DNA of 64,000 bases from Priestia aryabhattai B8W22 (GCF_000956595.1 NZ_JYOO01000028.1:1-64000), one strand, 5' to 3'; positions 7,828 through 15,717 are shown, counted from the stretch's first letter. Translations and numbers: made by a program. Notes: generated by a model from the letters alone, not told the origin.

Positions 7828-8522
7828 TAAGCTGCGTGGGCTTGTTCTTTTTTCATTTTTTTGTTTTTCATGTATCCAATGCCTACAACTGCAATGGTTA
7901 AGATAACTTGCACAGCAAGATGTAAAGCTGTACTTGGAACAAATCCGCCGATGATTTTATCTTCAACAATCATTTTTCCAGCAGACCATGCGAGCATCGC
8001 CGCTCCGGCATAAATGATAATCGGAAATTTTTCCATTGCTTTCATAATAAAGCTGCTTCCCCAAATAATAATCGGAATTGAAATTAATACACCAATCATA
8101 ATTGGAACAAATTCATGAGCTACACCAGCTAGAGCTAATACGTTATCTAATGACATGACCGCATCTGCGATAATAATCGTTTTAACCGCACTCCATACCG
8201 TTGCTCCACCTTGAGGATTGTCACCGTGATCGTGATTATCCGCTAGTAATTTATATGCAATCCAGACTAGCATCAAGCCGCCGACCGCTCCGATTAATGG
8301 GATTTTTAATAATGGGACAATAATAGCCGCAAATAATAATCGAAGACCAATCGCGCCGCCTGTTCCAATTAAAATCGCTCTTTTTTGTAAGTCCTTTGGT
8401 ACGTTGCGAGCTGCCATTGCAATCACAATCGCGTTATCCCCGCTTAAAATTAAATCAAGAAAAATAATTTGCAGCAAACCTTGCACTGATACACCAATTA
8501 GTTCCTCCATAGTTACCTCCAC
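7827..8522 (-). CDS. TerC-family membrane protein (probable manganese exporter)
   Basis: A 231-residue TerC protein with about seven membrane spans. The hallmark acidic segments are DLILSGDNAIVIAMA (about 22-36) and IIADAVMSLDNVLALAG (about 117-133), whose Asp/Asn residues line the ion path. A cytoplasmic His-rich loop DNHDHGDN lies at about 96-103. TerC proteins such as B. subtilis YkoY/MeeF export Mn2+ or metallate secreted enzymes. The upstream yybP-ykoY riboswitch supports a manganese role here. The start at 8522 may be a few codons upstream of the true one (MEELIGVSVQG, ATG at 8510). Confidence 0.9.
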   Translation of the reverse strand: MEVTMEELIGVSVQGLLQIIFLDLILSGDNAIVIAMAARNVPKDLQKRAILIGTGGAIGLRLLFAAIIVPLLKIPLIGAVGGLMLVWIAYKLLADNHDHGDNPQGGATVWSAVKTIIIADAVMSLDNVLALAGVAHEFVPIMIGVLISIPIIIWGSSFIMKAMEKFPIIIYAGAAMLAWSAGKMIVEDKIIGGFVPSTALHLAVQVILTIAVVGIGYMKNKKMKKEQAHAA

Positions 8523-8592
8523 CTTCTCTTTTTATGTAACGTTTCTCCTCTAAATGTCCGAACCTTTTCCTCCTTTTTTATAATTGAATACA

Positions 8593-8629
8593 AAAAAGAC
8601 CCTTACCAAATAAGCGGTAAAGGTCTTGC
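8593..8629 (-). terminator. Expression-platform terminator of the Mn2+ riboswitch
   Basis: AGACCTTTACC and GGTAAGGGTCT arms with a short loop, then a U run. Its 5' arm overlaps the 3' strand of the aptamer P1 stem (AAGACCUUUACC), the standard mutually exclusive arrangement of yybP-ykoY ON switches. Confidence 0.85.
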
Positions 8630-8712
8630 TAACAACATAATGTCGCCAACAAAGCCGAGAGATAATCTCTGTAATGACGACTTTGCTGTTAAAGCTACTC
8701 CCCTTTAGGAGA
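8612..8712 (-). ncRNA. yybP-ykoY manganese riboswitch aptamer
   Basis: The minus strand shows the consensus core: CTAAAGGGGAGTAGC at the 5' side, TCGTCATTACAGAG in the middle, and GCAAGACCTTTACC closing P1. It precedes terC by about 90 nt and is followed by a terminator, so Mn2+ binding is expected to stabilise P1 and allow read-through. Identification rests on the conserved loop sequences recalled for this class. Confidence 0.88.
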
Positions 8713-8746
8713 TACGTTCAATTATTTGTTTGTATTTACACCATTT

Positions 8747-8775
8747 ATACTATAGCATCTCCTACATTCTGTCAA
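8747..8775 (-). promoter_or_regulatory. SigA promoter of the terC riboswitch transcript
   Basis: -35 TTGACA (8770-8775) and -10 TAGTAT (8747-8752), 17-bp spacer, 35-40 bp upstream of the aptamer. The -35 overlaps the inverted repeat at 8773-8798. Confidence 0.75.
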
Positions 8776-8798
8776 TCGTTTTTTATGTAAAACGATTG
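8773..8798. repeat. 10-bp inverted repeat at the lacI-type stop and terC -35
   Basis: CAATCGTTTT and AAAACGATTG separated by 6 bp. It covers the last codons of the LacI-family gene and touches the terC -35 box. There is no U run, so it is more likely an operator than a terminator. Confidence 0.6.
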
Positions 8799-9766
8799 TC
8801 AACGCTTTCTCTTTCAATCAATTCATAGTTCGAAAGTGTAAGCTTTTCGACTTCTTCACCGTTAACCAGCTTAATAATTCGCTGTGCCCCCATTTGTCCC
8901 GCTTCTTTATAGTAATATTTTATGGTCGTTAAGCTCGGATGAATCACACCTGTAATTTCATAGCCGCCAAAGCCGGTAATGGATACATCTTCAGGAACGC
9001 GCAGTCCGTTTAAATAAGCTGCCTTTAATGTACCAAGCGCAATGTTATCGGTCGCACATACAATCATGGACGGGTTAAATTCGTTCATCACTGCCGTAGC
9101 TGCTCCAATTGCATCGCTCATGTTAAAGCTTGTTTGATAATAGCGAATCTCGCAATCGCTGTCTTTAAGACCTTGCTTTACACCTTCTTTTCTTTTTACA
9201 CCTACAGCTATGTCTTTTTCGGTTACGCCTAAAAAAGCGATTTTTTTATGCCCTTTTTCCCCTATGTACCTTCCAATGTCGCATGCAGCCTCGTAATCTT
9301 GATGAATTAAACTGTGGACTTCTTTATGCTCCTGTCCAATCAGCAAAACGGGAATTGAAATCGTACGGAACGCTTCCAAATGAGCTTTTGTGATCTGAAC
9401 GGCAAGCAAAATAATACCGGCTACCTTCTGCTTAGCCAGCGTATAAATATTTTCAATTTCTCTTTCTAAATCTTGATTAGAATTGGAAACAATCATTTGA
9501 TAGTGGTGGTCTCTAAGTTCTTGGTCAATACCATCTAATGTGCGGGAAGTCGCAAAAGAACCCATGCGCGGAACAATGACACCGATGATATTTGTTTTTT
9601 TTGCTTTTAAGCTTTGAGCAAAAGCATTTGGGCTATAGTTTGTTTCTTTAATAATTCCTTCAATTTTTCGTTTCGTCGCATCGCTCACAGACCCTCCGTT
9701 AAGGTAGCGGGATACAGTGCTTTTTGCTACTCCTGCAAGTCGAGCGATATCTGCAATAGTTGTCAT
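8783..9766 (-). CDS. LacI-family transcriptional repressor (ScrR/SacR-like)
   Basis: A 327-residue repressor. The N-terminal HTH TTIADIARLAGVAKSTVSRYL (2-22) and the hinge helix FAQSLKAKKTNIIGVIVP are canonical, followed by a periplasmic-binding-protein-like effector domain (about 60-320) with DNIALGTLKAAYLNGLRVPEDVSITGFG. It most resembles sucrose-type repressors (ScrR), but no sugar genes are adjacent, so the ligand is unknown and the target must be elsewhere or is the gene itself. The ATG follows GAGATGAGAG. Its 3' end abuts the terC promoter. Confidence 0.88.
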   Translation of the reverse strand: MTTIADIARLAGVAKSTVSRYLNGGSVSDATKRKIEGIIKETNYSPNAFAQSLKAKKTNIIGVIVPRMGSFATSRTLDGIDQELRDHHYQMIVSNSNQDLEREIENIYTLAKQKVAGIILLAVQITKAHLEAFRTISIPVLLIGQEHKEVHSLIHQDYEAACDIGRYIGEKGHKKIAFLGVTEKDIAVGVKRKEGVKQGLKDSDCEIRYYQTSFNMSDAIGAATAVMNEFNPSMIVCATDNIALGTLKAAYLNGLRVPEDVSITGFGGYEITGVIHPSLTTIKYYYKEAGQMGAQRIIKLVNGEEVEKLTLSNYELIERESVDNRFT

Positions 9767-9922
9767 TCTCTCATCTCCGTATTTTGTTGCTGCTCTTCTT
9801 TCCCAGTATACACGAATATCGCGTGTATATTAAGTAACTGCTTTACTTTTTGCTTCATAAGCGGTATGATAACCTAAATGTGGATAATCTTTATCCATGT
9901 TGTACACATATAGCAGGAGATG

Positions 9923-10408
9923 ATGTTTTTGCATATGAAAACAGGCGTTGAGCAATCGGTATATGCCATTTTGCTGCTTACGTTTTTACCTGAAAAAGCT
10001 GTGCTGCCAGGAGATGTTATCAGCACTCAGCTCGGGGGGTCGCCTACGTATTTTCAAAAGCTTCTTCGCAAGCTGGTTAGCGCTGATTTACTCGCTTCAG
10101 TTCCTGGGAGCAAAGGTGGATTTCGCTTAAAGAAAACGCCGGAAGAAATTCGAATCTATGACGTATACGTAGCCATTGAAGGCAAGCAGTCTCTTTATTC
10201 ATCAAGCGGTATTTTTCACGATATGCTTAATTTAAAAGACAAAGATATTTGCTTACTATCCGATTTAATGGAAGAAGCCGAATCTTCATGGCAGTCCATT
10301 TTAAAACGGCAAACCATTGCCACGCTCACAAATGAAATTCACAAAAAATGTCCAAAAGAAAACCTGGATAAGCTAAAAGCAACAGTAGAAGAAAAAATGG
10401 TACTGTAG
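9923..10408 (+). CDS. Rrf2-family winged-helix regulator
   Basis: About 161 residues with the Rrf2 pattern: VEQSVYAILLLTFLPEKAVLPGDVISTQLGGSPTYFQKLLRKLVSADLLASVPGSKGGFRLKK, a winged helix with wing GSKGGF (about 63-68). The three-Cys iron-sulfur cluster ligands of IscR/NsrR are absent in the usual spacing; Cys occurs only at CLLSD and KKCPKE, so it may be a thiol or non-cluster type. Start choice is uncertain: ATG at 9920, 9923 or 9935, with AGGAG at 9915-9919. The SnoaL-like gene follows 18 bp later, in the same transcript, and is a likely target. Confidence 0.82.
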   Translation: MFLHMKTGVEQSVYAILLLTFLPEKAVLPGDVISTQLGGSPTYFQKLLRKLVSADLLASVPGSKGGFRLKKTPEEIRIYDVYVAIEGKQSLYSSSGIFHDMLNLKDKDICLLSDLMEEAESSWQSILKRQTIATLTNEIHKKCPKENLDKLKATVEEKMVL

Positions 10409-10426
10409 CACCCAAAGGAGATTATC

Positions 10427-10810
10427 ATGGAAAACTTAAATAGATATTTTGATTTATTCGATCAATCACGTACAAGCGAACAAGCGTTCGAAGAATTGGT
10501 GAGCCTTTTTTCAGACGATATCGTATTTGTCTTAAACGGCCACGAAAAGCAAGGCATTGAAAACTGGAAGCTGTTTGTGAAAATGGTTTTTAAAGAAAAT
10601 GCTGATATTAAGCATATGTTCGAAGGCTGGAAAGCAGTTGAAGGTACGGACATGTTTGAAACGCCTTGGGCAGTATGCAGAAAACGTGCATCTGGCAGCG
10701 TATTTACTCAAACGGGAAAAGATATTGCTAAGTTAGATAAAAACGGGAAGATCAGTTATTTAGAAAACGTACCTGATGACACAAACATGTTTGATACGTA
10801 TAAAAATTAA
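10427..10810 (+). CDS. SnoaL/NTF2-like protein
   Basis: A 127-residue NTF2-fold protein: NRYFDLFDQSRTSEQAFEELVSLFSDDIVFVLNGHEKQGIENWK is the typical helix plus first strand of SnoaL-like/ketosteroid-isomerase-type domains. The active-site residues of characterised isomerases are not evident, so function is unknown. It is co-transcribed behind an Rrf2 regulator; AAAGGAG lies 8 bp upstream. Confidence 0.75.
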   Translation: MENLNRYFDLFDQSRTSEQAFEELVSLFSDDIVFVLNGHEKQGIENWKLFVKMVFKENADIKHMFEGWKAVEGTDMFETPWAVCRKRASGSVFTQTGKDIAKLDKNGKISYLENVPDDTNMFDTYKN

Positions 10811-10815
10811 GATGG

Positions 10816-10851
10816 AGAAAAGAAGGGCTGTATGGGCTCTTCTTTTTTTAC
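10816..10851. terminator. Terminator between converging genes
   Basis: AAGAAGGGC and GGCTCTTCTT arms with a long T run. It ends the Rrf2-SnoaL operon and lies at the 3' end of the radical SAM gene. Confidence 0.65.
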
Positions 10852-11672
10852 GGAGCAAACCCCTCTTGAGAAAGGTAAATCATCGAAGAAGGATAAAATT
10901 TTTCAAAATAACGAATGGCTTTGATATGAATGTCTTTGTCATACCAGTCTAGGAAACCGTGCTGCTCAAATAGTTCCGGCATCCCTAGCCTTTTTGAGGT
11001 TTTCCCTAAGGAACCGTCTCCTAAGTACAAGGTATCAATACAAATTCGGTCCATCATTCCTTCTATTTTCCGAGGAAATTCAGGCGTGAAAGGAAGCATT
11101 GGAGCAATGGTTACTTGCGTTGAAATTCCGCTTTCTTTTACTTTTTTTAACGCGTTCATACGAAGTTTCATCCCCGGAGCATAAGGAGAAAAAATTTGTT
11201 TTACATCTTCTCGATCTGTTTCAACAGTCATCGATACGCGAAGATCACATACGTTTTGAAGCTGTAAAAGCAAATCAATATCTCTCGTCACAAGCGGCGA
11301 TCTTGTTTGAATCAGTAAAAAATCAGGCGGATGATTGATCATCGTTTCTAAAAGAGCCCGAGTGATGCCTGCGTTACGCTCAGCCGGCTGATAGGGATCT
11401 GTCGCTGAAGACATAAAAATGCGCACCGGCTGCTCTTTTTTTCGCAGCTTTTGTATTTCTTTTTGATAGACTTCGGCTGCGTTGGCTTTCAACTCTAGCC
11501 ATGTCCCCCACTCCATCTCTTTAAAACGCTGAATTGGCAGCTCTCGCACGTAGCAAAATTTGCAGGAAAATGCACATCCGGCATACGGATTTAAACTATG
11601 AGTATAACCCGATGCCAAAAAGCCGGTCGCTTTTGTTAAAATACTTTTCGAAATGACGTCTTTTTCGTTCAT
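10848..11672 (-). CDS. Radical SAM protein, SPL-like family
   Basis: A 274-residue radical SAM enzyme of the Rv2578c/spore photoproduct lyase-like group. The [4Fe-4S]-SAM motif is CAFSCKFC (Cys33, 37 and 40, CX3CX2C), with NPYAG just before it and SSATDPYQPAE (about 84-94) typical of this subgroup. True SplB has a different Cys context and length (about 340), so this is probably not the repair lyase itself. The chosen ATG (11672) follows GAGGTGAT at ideal spacing and gives a shorter protein than the first in-frame ATG (11693). It is a single gene. Confidence 0.82.
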   Translation of the reverse strand: MNEKDVISKSILTKATGFLASGYTHSLNPYAGCAFSCKFCYVRELPIQRFKEMEWGTWLELKANAAEVYQKEIQKLRKKEQPVRIFMSSATDPYQPAERNAGITRALLETMINHPPDFLLIQTRSPLVTRDIDLLLQLQNVCDLRVSMTVETDREDVKQIFSPYAPGMKLRMNALKKVKESGISTQVTIAPMLPFTPEFPRKIEGMMDRICIDTLYLGDGSLGKTSKRLGMPELFEQHGFLDWYDKDIHIKAIRYFEKFYPSSMIYLSQEGFAP

Positions 11673-11718
11673 CTTTATCACCTCTTTGTTCAAAAATTAT
11701 ATCAAGCTTATAAATGAA

Positions 11719-11750
11719 AAAACTACTTTCCTGATGGAAAGTAGTCCTAT
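11719..11750 (-). terminator. Terminator of the 39-aa gene
   Basis: ACTACTTTCC/GGAAAGTAGT stem with 4-nt loop and a U run on the minus strand. Confidence 0.8.
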
Positions 11751-11764
11751 ATGTTTTCAACTCA

Positions 11765-11884
11765 TCAACTTTGGTTTTCTTTCTTTTCGCTTGTCGTTTC
11801 AAGTAAAGAGGTTAAATATGAATTTAACTCAAATTGGTCCTTTTCAATAAAATCAGATAATACCGGCTGCTCTTCTTTTCTCAT
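11765..11884 (-). CDS. 39-residue charged protein beside the gas vesicle cluster
   Basis: Starts MRKEEQPVLSDFIEKDQFEL and ends in a Lys/Glu-rich tail (SEKKENQS). AAGGAGTGG lies 7 nt before the ATG and a hairpin terminator follows the stop, so it looks like a complete small gene. No family is recognised. It is divergent from the neighbouring gvp cluster, with 225 bp of AT-rich DNA between them. Confidence 0.55.
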   Translation of the reverse strand: MRKEEQPVLSDFIEKDQFELNSYLTSLLETTSEKKENQS

Positions 11885-12109
11885 CTTTCTCCACTCCTTT
11901 TGTTTTTTTATGTATGTGTTTTCATTCATCAATGGATAAAAGTAATGTACTTAACTCTACCCGTATCTAAACAAAAATAATCATGGTATTTTATACTATT
12001 TTTTAATTTATGTACGTTTTATTTGTATATTTTTTACAACATCACGCACATTAATAGCAAGATTAGCAAACGTATATATTTCACTACGCAACATGAGAGG
12101 ATTTTCATC

Positions 12110-12388
12110 ATGACGATTAACAAATCAAACGATTGTTCTAGTCTAGCTGAAGTAGTTGACCGAATTTTAGATAAAGGTGTAGTAATTGACGTATTCGCTC
12201 GTATTTCTGTGATTGGTATTGAATTAATCACCATTGAAGCTAGAATCGTGATTGCGAGCGTGGACACATGGCTGAGGTACGCTGAGGCCATTCGATTGCT
12301 TCATAACGAAAGAGAAGATTTCCTTTCTTCCAATAACAGCGGAAACAAACTTGAACAGTTAAACCTTTTGCAAGATTTAGATTTATAA
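12110..12388 (+). CDS. gvpA: Gas vesicle structural protein GvpA/GvpB
   Basis: A 92-residue GvpA-family shell protein. The core [49 protein letters not shown] matches the major shell protein (helix-strand-strand-helix forming the rib). It differs from the two near-identical copies of the large locus at 58.8-60.4 kb and has a longer, polar C-terminus (residues 62-92). The ATG at 12110 follows GAGAGG; the longer upstream frame is rejected because GvpA proteins begin here. It is the first gene of the + strand gvp cluster. Confidence 0.95.
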   Translation: MTINKSNDCSSLAEVVDRILDKGVVIDVFARISVIGIELITIEARIVIASVDTWLRYAEAIRLLHNEREDFLSSNNSGNKLEQLNLLQDLDL

Positions 12389-12411
12389 ACTTATAAAGGT
12401 GGATTAGAGAA

Positions 12412-12675
12412 GTGAAAGTAGCCGAAATCATGGAAGCCGTGACTGATTTTTTTAAAGAACACGTCGCTCCTCCTCATCGAATTATTTCGTATGAATCGAT
12501 TCAAAATGGAGGATGGAAAATAACACTTGAAGCATTTGAAGAACAGGAGTATATGAGGCGCTATGCAAAAGATGAACTGCTTGGTATCTATGAAGTGCTG
12601 GTCAATAAGCAGCATAACATCACGTCTTTTTCACGCACCAGCCTGCGCTATCGAAGCTCTCCAGCAGAGAAGTAA
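12412..12675 (+). CDS. gvpO: Gas vesicle protein GvpO (GvpR)
   Basis: An 87-residue GvpO-family protein with GTG start. The pattern DFFKEHVAPPHRIISYESIQNGGWKITLEAFEEQEYMRRYAKDELLGIYEVLVN is diagnostic, and it aligns along its full length with the gene at 58487-58753, called GvpR in B. megaterium. The role is accessory or regulatory in gas vesicle formation. It lies 23 bp after gvpA. gvpN, which follows it in the large locus, is absent here. Confidence 0.88.
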   Translation: MKVAEIMEAVTDFFKEHVAPPHRIISYESIQNGGWKITLEAFEEQEYMRRYAKDELLGIYEVLVNKQHNITSFSRTSLRYRSSPAEK

Positions 12676-12713
12676 TCCTATTATTTTAATGGAAAGGAAT
12701 GAAACAGAAATCG

Positions 12714-13469
12714 ATGAGTGAAGCAACGGGCATTTATATTTTTTGCAGCATTCCCGCCACCGAGGCGCATACGTTTGGCAGCGTCACGATTGATCATCAA
12801 GAAAGAGCTACTTTTACCATTCATTACCGAGATGCAGCTATAGTGGCTGCTGCCTTTCCTCTTAAAATTTATCACCCTACAAAAGAGAATGTCACAGCGC
12901 ACCAGCAGGTGATTTCCAAAGTAATGAATGAGCATGATTCGGTTATTCCAATCAGCTTTGGCAATGTGTTTCATAGTCAACAAGATGTTGAAATGCTGTT
13001 AGAAAACTTATATCCACAGTTCGCTTCCCTTTTCCCACAGTTAAAAGGAAAAATAGAAGTCGGACTAAAAGTAATTGGGAAAGCGGACTGGCTGAAACAA
13101 AAAGTGAATCAAGACTCTTCTTTGCAGCAAGTACGAAACCCGCGTTCTGCCAGTGCTGATTTTTATAAACAAATTGCGCACGGAGAAACAGCTCAGAAAT
13201 TCTTTTTAAAGCTTCAGCACGACTGTAAAAAAGAGCTGTATCAACATTTAGAACCGATGGCTGAAGCGTCGAGACTCAATCCCCCTATTGTCGAAACGAT
13301 GCTTTTGAATGCTTCTTTTTTAATTGACCGAGAAAAAGAAGCAGCGTTTGATGAACGTGTAAATGACCTGTATGAAAAATGGAAGCACAAAGCGGATTTT
13401 AAATATTCCGGACCGTGGGCTGCTTATAACTTTATCAATATTCAATTAAAAGTAGAAGAGAATGTATGA
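12714..13469 (+). CDS. gvpF: Gas vesicle protein GvpF
   Basis: A GvpL/GvpF-family protein of 251 residues: TGIYIFCSIPATE at the N-terminus, NASFLIDREKEAAFDERVNDLYEKW and the terminal FKYSGPWAAYNFINIQLK typical of GvpF. These proteins bind the shell subunit and help assembly. The ATG at 12714 aligns with gvpF of the large locus; an in-frame ATG at 12699 sits immediately on AAAGGA and is unlikely. Its stop overlaps gvpG by 4 bp. Confidence 0.9.
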   Translation: MSEATGIYIFCSIPATEAHTFGSVTIDHQERATFTIHYRDAAIVAAAFPLKIYHPTKENVTAHQQVISKVMNEHDSVIPISFGNVFHSQQDVEMLLENLYPQFASLFPQLKGKIEVGLKVIGKADWLKQKVNQDSSLQQVRNPRSASADFYKQIAHGETAQKFFLKLQHDCKKELYQHLEPMAEASRLNPPIVETMLLNASFLIDREKEAAFDERVNDLYEKWKHKADFKYSGPWAAYNFINIQLKVEENV

Positions 13470-13723
13470 TTCATAAACTGCTGCTGTCTCCTGTCACACT
13501 CATTGTAAAAGTCGGCCAGAAAATCAAGGAAGAAGCGGATAAAGAACTTTACGATGTCTCTTTTATTCAGCAAAAAATCGTTCATCTTCAAATGATGTAT
13601 GAGCTTGGAGAGATACCAGAAGATGCATATATGGAAAAAGAAAAAGAACTGCTGCTGAGGTATGAAGCAGCAAAAGAATATGAATTAAAAAGATGGGAAT
13701 CAATGACGAAGAAACAAAAGTGA
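13466..13723 (+). CDS. gvpG: Gas vesicle protein GvpG
   Basis: An 85-residue GvpG: MIHKLLLSPVTLIVKVGQKIKEEADKELYD, then a helical QMMYELGEIPEDAYMEKEKELLLRYE region. It is an accessory assembly protein, nearly all helix, highly charged in the C-terminal half, and matches the second copy at 56482-56748. It is translationally coupled to gvpF (ATGA overlap). Confidence 0.92.
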   Translation: MIHKLLLSPVTLIVKVGQKIKEEADKELYDVSFIQQKIVHLQMMYELGEIPEDAYMEKEKELLLRYEAAKEYELKRWESMTKKQK

Positions 13724-13729
13724 GGTTAA

Positions 13730-14557
13730 ATGATGGAAAAGCTCATTTATTTATATGGTCTAGTTCCAACCGAAGAAGCTAAGCAAATTTCCTTCCCCGC
13801 CCTTGAAGGCATGGACAAGAACAACCCTATCTATACTCTTTGCTTTGATGATATTACCGCATTTGTATGCGACTTGCCAAGCGATGAGTATTCAGAAGAA
13901 ATGCTGAAAGAAAAGATCGAGCACGATATGAAATGGCTGCAGGCCAAAGCTGTGCATCACCATGAGACCCTTCTTTTCTTACAGAAGCACTACACGCTTC
14001 TTCCAATGAAATTCTGTACTGTCTATAAAAGCAAGGACAGCTGCCAAAAAAGTATTGTCGATAACAAAGAAAAAACCCTCTCTTCTCTTCAGCTTTTAAA
14101 AAAATCTGAAGAATGGAATATAAAAGTGTATGCCCATACGAATCATTTAAAGAGCTACCTCTTAACATACAATGAAACGATCCAAAAGAAAAAAGAAGAA
14201 ATAAATACGATGCCTCCAGGCAGACAGTTTTTTGAACGTAAAAAGATAGAAAGGCTGATTGAAGAAGAAACAGAAAAAGAACAGCTTTCACTTTGTGATC
14301 ACCTGCACAGTGAGATAAGTCCCTACGCCGCTTATCATAAAATCAAAAATAACTGGAGTCAAAAAATAACCGGCGACAGCTATAGCATGTGCTGGAACAG
14401 CATCTACCTTTTGTCCCAGAGCAATGTGGAATCGTTTCTAAAAGCCATTAGCAACAAGCAAACGCTTTACAAAAACATGGGACTAAACATTGAAGTAACA
14501 GGACCATGGCCTGCTTATCATATCGACACCCTGCGCTCGGAGAAAGATGCGGGATGA
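13730..14557 (+). CDS. gvpL: Gas vesicle protein GvpL
   Basis: A 275-residue GvpL/F-family protein, intact here in contrast to the broken copy at 55.7-56.5 kb. Markers: LIYLYGLVPTEEA, HDMKWLQAKAVHHHETLLFL, LPMKFCTVYKS, PPGRQFFERKKIERLIEEE and the end VTGPWPAYHI. It binds GvpA and may nucleate assembly. ATG at 13730 or 13733, both preceded by GAGGTTA. It overlaps gvpS by 4 bp. Confidence 0.93.
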   Translation: MMEKLIYLYGLVPTEEAKQISFPALEGMDKNNPIYTLCFDDITAFVCDLPSDEYSEEMLKEKIEHDMKWLQAKAVHHHETLLFLQKHYTLLPMKFCTVYKSKDSCQKSIVDNKEKTLSSLQLLKKSEEWNIKVYAHTNHLKSYLLTYNETIQKKKEEINTMPPGRQFFERKKIERLIEEETEKEQLSLCDHLHSEISPYAAYHKIKNNWSQKITGDSYSMCWNSIYLLSQSNVESFLKAISNKQTLYKNMGLNIEVTGPWPAYHIDTLRSEKDAG

Positions 14558-14805
14558 CATCGCTGCGAAAACAAATGCTCGAGCAAAAAGACATTGCCCT
14601 CATTGATATATTAGATGTGATCCTCGATAAAGGAATTGCCATTAAAGGTGATTTATTGATTTCAATTGCCGGAATTGATTTAGTCTATCTTGATCTGCGC
14701 GTATTGATTTCTTCTGTAGAAACGCTGATAGGCTCGCATGATCGTCAAATCATTTCTTCTCAGCAGTTTGAACAGGAAACGGAGGCGTTGCGAAATGGAA
14801 AATAA
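14554..14805 (+). CDS. gvpS: Gas vesicle protein GvpS (GvpA/J family)
   Basis: An 83-residue minor shell-like protein: DIALIDILDVILDKGIAIKGDLLISIAGIDLVYLDLRVLISSVETL is the GvpA/J/M fold with a D-Y-L pattern. It is the equivalent of gvpS at 55369-55656. The start at 14554 overlaps the gvpL stop (ATGA). In the large locus gvpS also follows gvpL. Confidence 0.9.
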   Translation: MTSLRKQMLEQKDIALIDILDVILDKGIAIKGDLLISIAGIDLVYLDLRVLISSVETLIGSHDRQIISSQQFEQETEALRNGK

Positions 14806-15079
14806 CCTCAAACGAAACGGTCGCATTGAGCTGAGTGCGGAAAATGCTGAACAAGGCCTAGCGCAGCTTGTATTAACCGTCATTGAATTACTGCGGCAGC
14901 TCATTGAAAAACATGCGATTCGCCGAGTGGACAGCGGAAACCTGACGGACGCTCAAATCGAAGATCTGGGCGTGGCGTTGATGAAGTTAGAGAACAAAAT
15001 GGAGGAGCTAAAAACAGTGTTTAACTTTACAAATGAAGATTTAAATATTGATCTAGGTCCCCTAGGAAAAGTGTTATAA
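14795..15079 (+). CDS. gvpK: Gas vesicle protein GvpK
   Basis: A 94-residue GvpK: NGRIELSAENAEQGLAQLVLTVIELLRQLIEKHAIRRVDSGNLTDAQIEDLGVALMKLENKMEEL is the family core. GGAGG lies 9 nt before the ATG at 14795, which is within the last codons of gvpS (11-bp overlap). It acts as an accessory protein in vesicle growth. Confidence 0.93.
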   Translation: MENNLKRNGRIELSAENAEQGLAQLVLTVIELLRQLIEKHAIRRVDSGNLTDAQIEDLGVALMKLENKMEELKTVFNFTNEDLNIDLGPLGKVL

Positions 15080-15093
15080 CAAGGAGTGGAAAA

Positions 15094-15411
15094 ATGGCGG
15101 CGGAACATAACGGGCAGCTGGGCACCATTGTAGAAGTATTGGAAAAAGTATTAGATAAAGGTCTTGTCATTGCTGGAGATATTAAAGTCCAAATTGCTGA
15201 TGTTGAACTCTTAACAATAAAAATCCGGCTGCTTGTCGCTTCTATTGATAAAGCAAGAGAAATTGGCATGGACTGGTGGGAAACAGACCCTTACCTATGT
15301 TCAAAAGCAAATCAGTCTTATCAAAAACTCCAGGCGGAAAATGACAGTTTAACACAGCAAGTGGCATCTTTAACGCAACGAATTCAAGATGATTTGCTTT
15401 CGCTTGATTAA
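15094..15411 (+). CDS. gvpJ: Gas vesicle protein GvpJ
   Basis: A 105-residue GvpJ minor shell protein: IVEVLEKVLDKGLVIAGDIKVQIADVELLTIKIRLLVASIDKAREIGMDWWETDPYL. The DWWE-DPYL tail is the GvpJ signature and is followed by a short coiled-coil region (QAENDSLTQQVASLTQRIQ). AAGGAGTGG precedes the ATG. The equivalent in the large locus is 54807-55109. Confidence 0.93.
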   Translation: MAAEHNGQLGTIVEVLEKVLDKGLVIAGDIKVQIADVELLTIKIRLLVASIDKAREIGMDWWETDPYLCSKANQSYQKLQAENDSLTQQVASLTQRIQDDLLSLD

Positions 15412-15443
15412 CAGCTCACTTAATAGAAGGAGGAATAACAAAC

Positions 15444-15572
15444 ATGAATCCTGAACAAAAATCTACGCTGTCTCCTGTTTCACAAGAGCAGCAAATCCCC
15501 GATACTCAGCTAACGGAAAAAGAAGAGCGTATGCCGGAGTATACGCATACGTCACTTAATCCAGACTCATAG
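15444..15572 (+). CDS. 42-residue protein ending the small gvp operon
   Basis: A complete small gene: AAGGAGG 10 nt before the ATG and an intrinsic terminator 3 bp after the stop. The peptide (starts MNPEQKSTLSPVSQEQQ, ends SLNPDS) is polar, Pro/Gln-rich and probably disordered. It occupies the position of gvpT/gvpU in the large locus but resembles neither. No family is recognised. Confidence 0.65.
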   Translation: MNPEQKSTLSPVSQEQQIPDTQLTEKEERMPEYTHTSLNPDS

Positions 15573-15610
15573 AACAAAAAGAGAAATGCCTCGGTATTTC
15601 TCTTTTTAAT
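15573..15610 (+). terminator. Terminator of the small gvp operon
   Basis: AAAAAGAGAAATGCC and GGTATTTCTCTTTTT arms around TC; flanking A/T runs. Confidence 0.85.
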
Positions 15611-15717
15611 GTTTCTATACTTTTCTTCATTAATCATGACGTTGAGACAAATAAAGGTAAATATAATGAACATGGCGAATGAGTACCATTATCTATTAAT
15701 GACAAAGGAGAACGAGC

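Noticed and set aside
8773-8798. Terminator of the LacI-family gene
   Set aside because: Good stem but no U run on either side, and it overlaps the next promoter.
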